From positions 8,988,313-9,052,312 of the forward strand of contig NC_064041.1 in the NCBI RefSeq assembly GCF_932526225.1: 64,000 nt of DNA. The letters are read 5' to 3'. Below, piece by piece: positions 48,395-59,694 of the stretch. Made by a program: the position numbers and the translations under genes. Below the pieces are notes generated by a model. That model was not told the DNA's origin. It did no database searches and saw only the letters and a program-made list of their open reading frames with translations. Within the stretch, counting starts at the first letter, position 1. Each line of letters begins with the position of its first letter. The stretch comes from Nematostella vectensis. Lineage: Eukaryota > Cnidaria > Anthozoa > Actiniaria > Edwardsiidae.

Positions 48395-50290
48395 GTCGGA
48401 TTTCTAGGAAGAGGACAAGGGTACCGTACGTTGAGTTTTTAGGAAAATGAAAATGACACAGCTTCGCTGATGCCAATGCAAAAAGCACCTTTGTTAAAAT
48501 TTTACTTGCGTCCATAATTGTCATCAAGCTCGGTGAATACTTCTTAGAAATTATAACTCTAAAGCAAGGGCAAAAAGCTTTAATGTTTTCTGATCGATTC
48601 AATATTTAGTGCAATCTGCGCCAATAGCACATCATCCATTTGTAGAACCTGTAAATAGATAATTGAAATTTTTATAGCAATAGAACTTTTCCAATTACCT
48701 TGTATATATTTTTCAAATAAACCACTAAATCGATGTTCCTAGAAGTAAGCGCCCTGTCCAGGCCCCGTAGTCACACACACACCCAGCTTGAAGGTCCGCT
48801 CAGAGCAAACAAGAAATATTTTAAAACGTTTGGCTGGATTACTGTGCACATCAATATGTCTAAAAAATGACTATAAAAATCTTTTTTTCAATAATTATCT
48901 TTATTATTATCGCTATATGTTAAAAAGCACCCTATTAATAGGAAGCTTTAAAATATATTTTAAATACAAGATTGAATTTATTTGAAGTATTGATTGCCTA
49001 CTGTAAAGGCGAGGGGAGGGGTATACCGGAAATTTGGTCCGCTGAAATGGAAAAACACCCAGCTCAAAATCCTGGCTACTGGCCTGCCTGTTATCATAAG
49101 AGTTTGCGGAGAGTCTGGCGTCTGAAGTGAGTATCTACCCTTTATTCCCTACAAGTAGGAAAATATCTTTATTGCTTATATTAGCGATCGCCTACAAATG
49201 CAGACTGACGCCTTAAGGCTGATTTAGATAGCACGATTTAGTTGTATGCGACACCTCTGCAACTCGAGTCATAGAGTGAAAATCAGCCTACGATGCTTCG
49301 ACTACGGAAGTCGTAGTGTGTAATTCAGGGCTTCTTGAAATTCTAAGGAATTCTTGAAGATCACTGAGCTTATTTTTTTCGTTTGAAATACCTAAAAAGT
49401 GCGATAAGCCAAAAGAAACCAAATTTCCTCATGATGTCAGAGGGAGAGTGCACAAAATCGCGTTAGTAAATGCTTTACCCTTTGGCATCTCCAGTGCATC
49501 CTTTCTTTCAAATCAACTATAGGGTTACATATAGCCCAAGGTTAGCGCATATATGAGCAATCAAGAAAAACCGGTTTGATCTAGTGGCTTGAAGAAAAAG
49601 ACACGAGATAACTGTTAATTCAAATGACACTTATGGACTCCAATTTATCCAACTTTTTATGGCCCAAGAGCGAGGTTTTAATAAACAGCGTTTTCATATT
49701 TTTTATAATCGCAAAGTGCTGAGTTTTTTTTTATGACTGGGCACTAATAAAACAAAAGATCGCTCGCAGCACCCGTCAAGAAGCATTTCGTTATAAGGCA
49801 CAGGTAACCCAAGCACTCGGTTTGTATTCTACATTCTGGTACGCAAGATAATTTGTATGAAAAAAAGGGAAATTAAAGAAAACAGATTTCATAGTGGACT
49901 CACTTTATTCTTGTCTCTTGGGATCTCTCCTAAGTACTATGGGGCCATTTTACTCACCCGTTCCTCTTTCACCACCCATACACAAGACGAGTAAAGGAGA
50001 GAGCTCTCTATCTTCTTTACTCTGCTGAGTTTTTATCAGTATGTAACAGTCTAGACAAAAGATGTCACATTGATGGAAGTATTTATAGGGAAAAATGCTC
50101 ATAAGGTTTGAAATGTTATGTTTTGCGCCTCTCTGAGAACAAAATAGTTTTGCTGACGTTTTAAGCATTAGCCCTTCTTCGGACCAATAGAGAATAAAGC
50201 CGGATGGGGAGGGGGGGGGGGGGTGCATTTATAGCGGACCTCCGCGAAGCTCCGCGTGAGCGGAGCACCATACCTGAGAAAAAGTGATAT
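48395..50290. other. Lectin-receptor 3' UTR and intergenic sequence
   Basis: Probable 3' UTR up to the AATAAA at 48716, then AT-rich sequence without recognised genes. A poly-G tract and a short GC-rich inverted repeat (cctccgcgaagctccgcg) lie near 50208-50265. Confidence 0.5.
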
Positions 50291-50296
50291 ACAAGA

Positions 50297-50497
50297 AAAA
50301 CCTCAACCGTTAAAAGACAAAAAAATATATTAGAATCCGAGATATTTAACATGCCATGCGCTCTAAATTATCAATCACATCCTCGAAGAAACTTGCAATA
50401 TACACACTGCTTTCTATATTTTTCGCGTTTTCCGTTAAAAATCATCGGAGTTGTAACGTAATCGACCGGAAGTAAACTGGTGACAATGCGCCTTTAA
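50297..50497. mobile_element. Truncated copy of the TTAA MITE
   Basis: About 200 bases aligned with 32403-32574 (aacctcaaccgttaaaagac, gagatatttaaca, accggaagtaaactggtgac), ending in TTAA at 50494. The left terminal repeat is missing. Confidence 0.8.
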
Positions 50498-50609
50498 GGT
50501 GAAGCCCCACTGCCGATAAGGTGCTCTTAGATGACTCAGTGTCGGATATGATAATTAGGCAAAGGCGCTATAGATCGGTGGAGTAGCTGTCCACTTTTGC
50601 TGCGAGTGC

Positions 50610-50887
50610 TAATAACTACTTACCACTAACCGAGAGTGAGGTCAATAATAACTACTTACTAACCGAGAGTGAGGTCAATAATAACTACTTACTAACCGAG
50701 AGTGAGGTCAATAATAACTACTTACTAACCGAGAGTGAGGTCAATAATAACTACTTACTAACCGAGGGTGAGGTCAATAATAACTACTTACTAACCGAGA
50801 GTGAGGTCAATAATAACTACTTACCACTAACCGAGAGTGAGGTCATGCCGGGAAATATCAAACTTAGGCTTTGGCGTATCGACCAAG
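50610..50887. repeat. 33-bp tandem array formed from the end of a MITE
   Basis: About seven units of ataactacttactaaccgag + agtgaggtcaata lead into gtcatgccgggaaatatcaa and ggctttggcgtatcgacc, the interior of the foldback MITE family seen at 7472. The second arm is missing. Confidence 0.85.
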
Positions 50888-50999
50888 GCTATACAACTTG
50901 ATAGTTGTATTGTGCTAGGTTAAATAAAGAGAGACTTAGCTGTTCACTGTACTATGGCACTATCCGTGCGTTGCCTAGTGCAAAGAGCCCGCAATAAAA

Positions 51000-51075
51000 T
51001 ATCCAATAAGGGATAATTTTTCCCTCCCTTCCCCCCCTACTCTGTGTCCCACCCCCCCCCCCCCCCCCCCCCTAT
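51000..51075. repeat. Poly-C tract
   Basis: Uninterrupted C run of about 20 bases near 51052-51072 in pyrimidine-rich sequence. Confidence 0.85.
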
Positions 51076-51562
51076 ATGCTGATTGCGGTTCAAACAAACA
51101 CAGAAACTCACTGCCCGTCCTCTTTGTCCGTTTATTCGTATTATTTACAGCTCTGGGTTAATGAATAAAAATTGAACAGTGCTATATACAGCGAAGCTAT
51201 GGCGTTATACTATACTGGATCATCATTTCGCATTATCATTTTCGCATAATCAAATGATTGTACGCAGATATAACAAATATGGACAACCGCGTGAACACCA
51301 AACAGCTTCTTTTTGATATACTTCGCACAACTTCTTCCATAGTACTTAGCATATGCTTTTACTATTTTGTTTACAACTGCAAGCTTGAAAAAGGTTGAAA
51401 CAATGCGAGTAGAAAAATTGTATGAACAGCACATTAAGAGCCTTTAGGAATGTTGAGTGTTTGTTTTTACCGGTGTTTCATTTATGTTTCAATTTTGAGC
51501 GAAAAGTGTGAAAAATCACTGTAATTCGAAAACATTCGGCCACCAAAACACTCAAACAAACT

Positions 51563-54500
51563 TCACTGATATCTCCAACTATCTCTTGCCCTTTTTCTAA
51601 ATTTCTCATAATAAAAGTCATCAGTGGCTTTCTCGACCTTGTCGCTCTTTCGCTTGTTATTCACCCCCTCTACGCCAATAGCTGCTGCTCCCGCCTGTGC
51701 TGTATCATCAGTTATCACCCCCAGCTCGTCAGCAGATACCACAGGCTGGGTTTTCGCCTTCCCGTCATCCTTTGTGGCCCTTAGTGTCGCAGTCTTTCTC
51801 CTTTCTGCTTCTGCATTCTTCTGTTCGTCCATGACTGAGACAGAAAAGTTTAATGTCAAAAACATTGACGCGTGGTTTTGTAGGCTATGAAAACCCCATG
51901 CGTGTGAATTAAATCCGTTTGAATCATGCTGAAATTTAATCCATAGTACAATAAAATCGACTTGATCATATTTCTACGATATTAAGCAATGCTGGGTAAG
52001 TTATATTTTTCAAAATGATGAGAGTTCTAAAAATTCAAAACAAAAACAAAACAGTGTCACGCAAGTCGTATTTACGGACTTTAAGAAGGTAGAGTACTGA
52101 AGTAGAGTAAAGAAATGATTTACCTAAGAGCAAAAATATCTTCCCTCACCCGAGACGTTTTTAACTACAGTGAAACATGGATAACTTTTAAGTTCTTAAA
52201 ACCGTTCATTTATATCAACTAGCTAAAAGAAAGCATAGATAAACTTTCAAATTCTGAAACGAGAATTGAATATAATTGAAGTTTGAATTTTCTGGAGATC
52301 TTTGAAAATTTTTCTGGCCGCGCGAAAGGAGATTGAATCTAGTGAATAATTCCAAGTTTTGGCGGGAAAATCTAAAACAACGTATTTTCCTTAAATCTGT
52401 AAAAATGTAGAGACGGCAATACCACAAAATATTGGCGAAGTGTTTTCTTTTGCAATGCTACCCACAATGAAGCGAAGAATAATTTGAAGCATTATGTGCG
52501 AAAAAAGAAAATATCGTTTTGTTGTAGGTTTCAAAAAGAGAATGTCGCCATTCTTGATTGCGAATGCAGCGCGCGCGCACAATGCAAAAACAATTTTGTC
52601 GACTACAAAATATCTGCTAAATTTTGCAGATTTGTTTCCTGAAATTAAATAATCATTTGACTACCAGGTTGAGATATAAAGATGACAGCAAAACTTGTAA
52701 CCACACAACGATCTTCAGCAATAACTAAGAAAACGTGAAGACAGGAACCAGTTTAGCGTGCGCATATATTTTCTCATATAATTAATAATCTCGATCTACG
52801 TCACAAATGACTGGACCAGGGCCTTCAGTTCACGACCTTTTTTCCGAAGGTTGACCAAAATACCTCAATATTACAGATTTGAGTTTTTTGACCGAACACG
52901 AAATCTCTTCTCCAAATCCCTAAATCCCCTCTCCAATATTTTTATACAATGCCAGGGCTATTGAATTGCTTGTTTGATAAACCATGTAAATATGGGAAAA
53001 GGATCAAATCCTAACTCCGGGTATATAGTAGGTAAACTCTCTTTCATCCAAACTAGACTCAATTTCCAACATTTTTTCAGCTTGGAGAACTTTCCAATTT
53101 CAACAAGAAATCAATGTTTTAAATTTCAGTGTTCCGCTGAATTATCTAGTAAAAATTTTCAAGGAGGGAAGAACCCCACACATTCCAGACCTTGAGATTC
53201 AAATTCTAAAATTCAAGCACTTATATAAGATTTTCATGGACTTGCCCAAAACCTGTTAATACACTCACCATCTGCCAAAGTAACAGAATGATATGGCATA
53301 CATACAACAGCATCCAAACTCTGAGTAAATTCAACTTACATCTGCTGTGAAGCATAAAGTTCGAGGCCATGTTTGTTGGTACCATCTCTGTAGGTCCATG
53401 TTTCCTCTTGCTTCTCTGCTCTTCGATGACCTTCATCTTGGCTTCTTCTGTTGCCTCAATGTTCCTGATTTTTGCGCTTATACCAAGGTCCACCTCAGGT
53501 ATGCCAGACAACATTTGATTTGACAACATCTCCTCCGACTTCATCAGTCGAGAGCGGACATCTATGTGTTTGGGAACTTGGAAAAGAAGATCTTCCTTAG
53601 TTTTAAATCTGAAAGAAAACCAGTAATCTATTTATTAAAACACAGAGAGGTTCAGAAAGTCAGTGTAAAGATCACGCTAAACAAAAAACAGTTAAAAAGA
53701 CACAAAGTCATTAGAAAAAACACCATGTAAAATACAGAGATGTATTGTTTTAATTATGCACCATTCATTTAGAAACCCCACCCTATGGTCCCGGGGAAGT
53801 GTGGGGTTAACATGGGGGCTCAAAGCACTTTCGAACTAGAATCTGTCCCAAGGGGGTGGGGGAATTGACAGTTTTTGACTCTAAGACTTGTCTCCACCCT
53901 GGGGGTTTGGGACAAACGAATAGCGTCACAAATGTCATGTCAGTTTCTGGCTTGAGACTCTGTCTCTTCTGTAGCAAGCAATTCCATGAATCAGCATGTG
54001 GCAAGCTGCATGGCGAAATGTGCAAAAATGCATCTGGCATTAGATAACTAATGCCAGATGAAAATGATTTATGTTTTCCTCTTTTTTAGTAACTGTTATT
54101 TTCATAGTTATTAGTACAAATGTAATTGCTGAAGTGTACTGGCTTTGAAAGATAGTTAAGCTTATTTCAGATGACTTGTTGTCAAGTAGTTGCCTTTAGT
54201 TTGCACCTGAGGGGTAGGGGCATTTGACTGAAGTTTTGTCCCGAGGGGGTTGGGGCTTATCTCTGTTTTGTACAGGGCCGAAGTCCAATCCCCACCCTTC
54301 CCCGGGACCATTGGGGTGGGGGTTTCTATTGACTAGTGCATTAAGACTTTCAGATTTAAATAGTTTGTTGGTATTTTAAGGTTAGCCAGCTGGGGAAAGA
54401 AAGCAATTCATTTGCATAAATATACAATCACCCATATCAATTGACCCGTTATATAGCTAGCTTAGTTATAAGGAGCAATAGAAGGCAGTAGTATTATTGT

Positions 54501-54961
54501 CAAAAAAATTTAATTAACGAGATCGAATTGTTTATAACTTACTTATCTCTGACTTTGTTGATGTCTTCCCCGCTCTCTGCTTGTCCTTTCCGTTTTGATA
54601 TCTCCTCCTCGATATATTTTAACATATGCGTATCTTCCTCTCTCCTGTTCGTTTCGGCAGCAAAGTTTTCTCCGAGGTTAATAGACTTCCCGCTATCTTC
54701 GCCTTCTCTATCTCTTTCTCTATCCTGAATCAAATCGTTTATTTGGACCAAGCCACCGGTCTTCAACTTGAATGGATCGCTCTCAACTTCATCTTCAATA
54801 TCTACTTTTTTCCCTAACGCAAGACCGACTGCCGATACACCTTTTGGGCGCTTTCGAAATTTCTGAATTTCTCGTCTTTCTTCGAGAGCTTCGATGGCAA
54901 CTTCAGCCTCATCGTCTTCGTCCTCGGTGATTCGTTTTCGTCGATAATTCCTTTTACTCAT
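51563..54961 (-). CDS. C9orf78: C9orf78/TLS1-like (splicing-associated) protein, 319 aa
   Basis: Homologue of human C9orf78 (289 aa) and fission yeast Tls1, nuclear proteins tied to the spliceosome. Three exons with agreeing phases: 54961-54543, 53608-53340, 51834-51563. Exon 1: basic start (MSKRNYRRKR), EIQKFRKRPKGVSAVGLALG, DPFKLKTGG, AETNRREEDTHMLKYIEEE. Exon 2: the hallmark SEEMLSNQMLSGIPEVDLGI and VPTNMASNFMLHSR. Exon 3: a low-complexity linker and the C-terminal block KATDDFYYEKFRKRARD. It is longer than human mainly in the exon 3 linker. The ATG at 54961 is the first in frame. The gene is divergent from the C1orf52-like gene 410 bases away. Intron 1 holds a transposon relic at 53757-54343. 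Confidence 0.93.
53757..54343. mobile_element. Non-autonomous DNA transposon, about 587 bp, with ~45-bp inverted ends
   Basis: The left end (tttagaaaccccaccctatg, gtcccggggaagtgtgggg) and right end (ccccacccttccccgggacc, attggggtgggggtttctat) are inverted repeats. Outermost, atgcac/gtgcat also pair. Inside are GGGGT-rich direct repeats. It sits in C9orf78 intron 1. Confidence 0.8.
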
Positions 54962-55371
54962 GCTATATAAAATGTGTTATAGACTTAATAATACAAGTTT
55001 TGGATATCAGTTGTGTTAGTTAAGCAGTTATGGACACGATTTAAGTGATCTCTCAACAGAATTGGAAACTAAAACTGCTTTGTAAAGGACATTTTTTAGG
55101 TTGTTACAAAAAGCGAACGTCAAAAGACTGGGTCGAAAATAAGACCGCTGCAATTATATCCACAGGAAACCCAAATTTAATATGACAAATTTTTTTCTGA
55201 ATAACCACACATCTTCATTCAAACTTAAACATCTTTAAATATAAATAAAGTGTCATTTTGTTGTACAGATCGCTATCTCGATTGAAATTTTCTATTCTGA
55301 ATTGAAGGTTTTAACATATATGGTTTTCCTTTGGTATTTGACCGCGGGCTCATTATCAAAGATCAACCAAA
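54962..55371. promoter_or_regulatory. 410-bp shared intergenic region between divergent C9orf78 and C1orf52 genes
   Basis: Two start codons face outward across 410 bases, fitting a bidirectional housekeeping promoter. There is no clear TATA box at a useful distance. The promoter role is inferred from spacing. Confidence 0.5.
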
Positions 55372-56806
55372 ATGGCGGACGATAAGAAAGACGACAACCC
55401 TCTCTCTTTCTTTTCCACTGGCGACGATGATAGCTCTAGTTCCGACTCAGATAGCGAAAACGATAAAGAACACGACACAGACAACTCTGAGGTTACTAAG
55501 GAACAACTACACTCACCAGAAAGTAAACTTCCTTCGCCGGATACATTATTCGCAACAGTAGGTCGGCCATCGTTTTTAGCCACAACCAAAGAAGAAAACA
55601 CCATAGACTGGGACGTAATTTCTAAGCGATGCGAGCCAAATATGTCAGTTTATTCCGCGCCTCCGATGAGCTTAAAAGAGCGAGAAAATAGCGCCGAATA
55701 TAATGATGCGATGATAACTTCACAGCCTCAAAAATACGGCAAAGAACTTAGCGATATACAGAAACATCTCTTGGTGCACGGCAAGCGACCCGCAAATGAT
55801 ATTAGGGCGATGACTCACAGAGAAGGGTCAGGAGAAGGTGAGGTAATGCATAGCTGTCAACCTCGCTTTAGGAAAAATCTTGGGAAAACCTAGTAAATGT
55901 ATCAGAAGTACCAAGATAGCTAATGTGGGAGAATACAGTAAATGTATGGATATTTTCAAGAAAATTAGGCTTGAGAAAAGGTTCGAAATCTTGAGACTCC
56001 CGCCTAATGCGTGTGAGATGACAGCTATGGAAATAGGATTTGTCTAGAAATGTGTCATAGTATTATCCCCTACAACTTATCACATGTATACACCTATTTC
56101 ACAAAAGGTTGTCAGGGCAAATGGTAAATGGCTTATGGGTACTAATTATTCGTAAAATTAAAGGTGTTAAATATAGTCCAGCAATGTCAGAGCCAAGCAT
56201 TGGTAACCTCTAATGGATAATTTTTTTTTATTTATCCATTTTCTTTGAGACACATGGTTACTTTCGGTCTGCCAATCACCATTTGCCATTTGCACTGACA
56301 ACCTTTATTGAAATAGGTATATTTTGCAGACAGTGAGTCATTCACTATGGGACATTATAAAAGACTATTGTCAGCCACCATTTTGATGTTGTTGCAAAAT
56401 ACCAAGTGTGTGAAAGTGTCAATTTCTATCAACCGATTTTAAGAAGCTATTGTGATGTGCTCAATTGCTATCAAGCATATTCAAATATAGCCTGTTGATA
56501 TACTTGAAAAACGAAGGGAATAAGTATCAATGCTCTTGAAGATATTGGCATAAATACAAGATACCTAAAAGAAAGTGATCTGCTGAATGGGTAATCAACC
56601 ATTGCCCTCCTTCCCCTCCCCCGCTTAAAATCCTAGCTTTGTGCCTTTCTCCCCCCCCCCCCCCTGACGGTTGGAGTTTCTCTGGATTATGCTTCAAGCT
56701 TTCCTTTCCATGGTCATATTAGCTGCCCATGCATGTGTTGATAGTAGTAGGTTTTGATGTCAAATCTTTTTTTGGTTTAGGAGAAAAGAAGAAGAAGAAA
56801 TCTTGA
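55372..56806 (+). CDS. C1orf52: UPF0690 protein C1orf52-like, 163 aa
   Basis: Homologue of the small, acidic nuclear C1orf52 protein (182 aa in human), molecular role unknown. Exon 1 is 55372-55837 and exon 2 is 56781-56806; phases agree. Exon 1: MADDKKDDNPLSFFSTG with a following Ser/Asp run, LPSPDTLFATVGRPSFL (human has LPGPDELFRSVTRPAFL), DWDVISKR, and the motif YGKELSDIQKHLLVHGKRP. The 26-base exon 2 encodes only the Lys-rich terminus EKKKKKS, comparable to the human PAKKKK ending. Without this tiny exon the frame would read on into intron to 55893, so the 173-residue unspliced reading is rejected. Confidence 0.85.
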
Positions 56807-57800
56807 CAGAGGTTCTCCATCTTGTATGCAGTCAGCTTGTTCACAAGTCTTTTGTATGGTACTTTATTTTACATTGTTTTATTCTTCAAATAGCTAGTTT
56901 TGGTATCATGACCATGATCAGGGGTAGATCCATCTTGTATGCAGTCAGCTTGTTCACAAGTCTTTTGTATGATACTTTATATTATGCTGTGTTTACACTT
57001 GAGTGCCAACCTAGGTACAGTTTGTGGTTAACTGAACCCTGATTAGGAGAAATGAGTTTACACTTGAAAACTTAACCTCGGTAGATTATTCAGCTGGAAC
57101 AGCGCCGGTGTTATCAATTTGAATTCTGAGGTCAAATTGCTACTGCGATTATTGAGATTTTTCTGGCCATTCTATTTATTTTGTGGTGGCTTCCGCTTGC
57201 AAGATTCACTATAATTCAAGATTATCTTTTAGGGATCACCTTGCCTGATGTTTTCTCTGATGTTTGTCGTTTTTGTTTTCATTGTTTGCGCTAGTACGTT
57301 AGGGATTCGCAGTCCCTTGACTTGGAAACTAGTTTGTTGTAAAGTATTGTGTGAAATGTCCAGCCAAATTTTGTGGATTTAAAAAACATGTGGTAATCTC
57401 ATGACTATTGAGTAAACACTACTTGAGAAATGACTGACATTGGAAAGCGATAGCTGACAAGAACTGTCAACAGATTTGCCTGTAACCTTGGTTGAGTACG
57501 CTCAACCATGCCTCCTGGAATGGTTGAGCTCAACCAAACCTAGGTTTCGGATCCTTTGTAATTGCCGTCACATAAGTGGCTATTTGGACTGTGTTCACAC
57601 ACACTTCAAATCTAACCTAGGTTGGGTAGTTACTCAACCTAGGTTGGACACTCAAGTGTAAACGCAGCATTAGTACGTTATCATCTTCAAAAAGCTACTG
57701 TAGTTTCTGTACAATGACCATGATCAGGGGTAGATCCATCTTGTATGCAGTCGGCTTGTTCACAAGTCTTCTGAACGATACAGTACTTCATTTTATGATA
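56807..57800 (+). repeat. C1orf52 3' region: block repeated three times
   Basis: ccatcttgtatgcagtcagc + ttgttcacaagtcttttgta occurs at about 56818, 56931 and 57737 (third copy slightly changed). The latter two are preceded by atgaccatgatcaggggtag. A MITE separates copies 2 and 3. Confidence 0.85.
56983..57672. mobile_element. Non-autonomous DNA transposon, about 690 bp
   Basis: The left end (tatgctgtgtttacacttga, gtgccaacctagg) and right end (cctaggttggacactcaagt, gtaaacgcagcatta) are ~33-bp inverted repeats with few changes. The inside has more cctaggtt motifs in both orientations. It is inserted between repeats of the C1orf52 3' region. Confidence 0.8.
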
Positions 57801-58437
57801 TCATCTTTAAATTATATGATGTTTATGGTTCTGGTAGCATTGGCTTGCACAATTTTACTGTGGCCATAATTTTTAAAAAGGGGGATTCCTTGCTAATTTC
57901 ACACCCAAAATAATGTCAGTGCCGTATGTGGTATCTTTTAAGGAAAAATGCACAAGTTTTCCGAGTCTGTTTTTGAAGCCTGCATCAGCTTTTCCTGTAT
58001 TTTGTTAGAAAAGAATAAAATATCGTAGGTACTGCATTTAGAAACAAGAGAACAAATGCATTTAAAATGGGTATGTCTATGGGTAAATAATAAAAGACAA
58101 CATGGGAAATGAATTTATTATCTTATATCTCTTTATTTTTGTCAAGTTGTACACTAATGTGACAATTTTTTTATTATTATCCAAGTTAAACAATGTATGG
58201 CAACAAATCACATTTTATCTTCTATTTTAATTTAAAGATATTGCAATTGCAGTCGTGCTTGACTTTCATCCCCCAAAAAGTATTTCTCTCTTTTTTAGCA
58301 TAACTAAAAGAAAAGATGGTAAGCTATGATATTTATTTATTTATTTATATTGGCAAGCCAGGAAGTCAATTTTAGCTTGAGTTAAACACTTATTATGTAA
58401 TCAGAATGAAAGAAAACCCTGAGATGGTCTGTTCTTA
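57801..58437. other. Intergenic, convergent C1orf52 and transketolase 3' sides
   Basis: Candidate AATAAA signals near 58014 and 58087 (+). Nothing else recognised. Confidence 0.45.
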
Positions 58438-59639
58438 CTACTGTCCTACTAGTTCTTTCACTGTCTTAATGATGCATCCCGCAGATATCCCAAACATTTC
58501 TAGAAGCGCTGCACATGGCCCACTCTGAGGGACACGTGGTACGGCCAGATGCCTCACCCGGAAACCACACTCAACAATAGCAGAAAAAACTGCTTCCCCG
58601 AGACCACCTGAAAATGGATAATAACTGTTCAGCATTGGGGTCAATCAAAGACTAGGAAAACGGCTTGCCAAGACTATCCTAAAGGGTATGGATATAGCGA
58701 TTATTTAATATCATCAATAAATAATAATTATTCCGTCTGAAAACTTATTCAGGCCGAAATTAGTTGCGTCGACTTCCCTTTCTTATTTTTGAAGGGGACG
58801 TGCCACGAGTTTTCCGTTGGTCACGGTTGAACGATCTATGAAGAGACCGAAACTCCCTTATAACGCTTTATTTTTACGAGGTAGCGCATCTCTTGATCCG
58901 TACCCTACTCCATTTATAAGATGTACAATTAAACCGTAAGCTAAGGGATTGCGTTGGACAATTATGTAGACTGTAATTATATGTTTTGTGAGCTAGACTA
59001 AAAAATCTTCGGCATTCCTTCGTCATCCACCTGATATTGAAAGACGTTTTTGCCCCTAAAACAACCACAATGCATGCGCATCCGAACACCTCTCCCCTCA
59101 CCTTCGTGATAATGATCCTCCACCACAACGACTTTTCCGTTGGTTGCCTTCGCGTTAGCCACAATGCCAGCCTTGTCGATCGGTTTGACTGTGAACGGAT
59201 CCAGTATGCGCACATGAATGCCCTCAAGCTCAAGATGATTGGCTGCCTTCATTGCCTCGTCCAACGTCACGCCGGCAGCGATTACGAGCACGTGGTCATC
59301 CTCTGACTGACGAACGACCTGTAACGCAACGTTTAGATGTCACGCTATCATTACATATTACAAAATATCACAAGACATTTAGCCAAAGATATACAGTTAA
59401 ATCTTGTTTTCTTTTTTAACGGAAGTGAAAGCTTTTCATATTTGCTTGCTGATGTTTCCTTTGCTCACCTATTTGCGGATTTCTTTGAACTTATAAAAAG
59501 TGGAATTGAAAAGATAACACTATTGCTATTACACATATCGGCACAAGTCGGGCCAAGACGCAACGCTAGCACACTATTGTATGTGCAGTCCGGAAACCAT
59601 GGGCAGCTGCGGTTTCGTCCTTAAAGGGCACATCAGTTT

Positions 59640-59694
<55 letters not shown>

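Noticed and set aside
55372-55893. Single-exon 173-residue reading of the C1orf52-like gene
   Set aside because: Splicing at 55837 to the 26-base exon at 56781 restores the expected Lys-rich C-terminus in phase.
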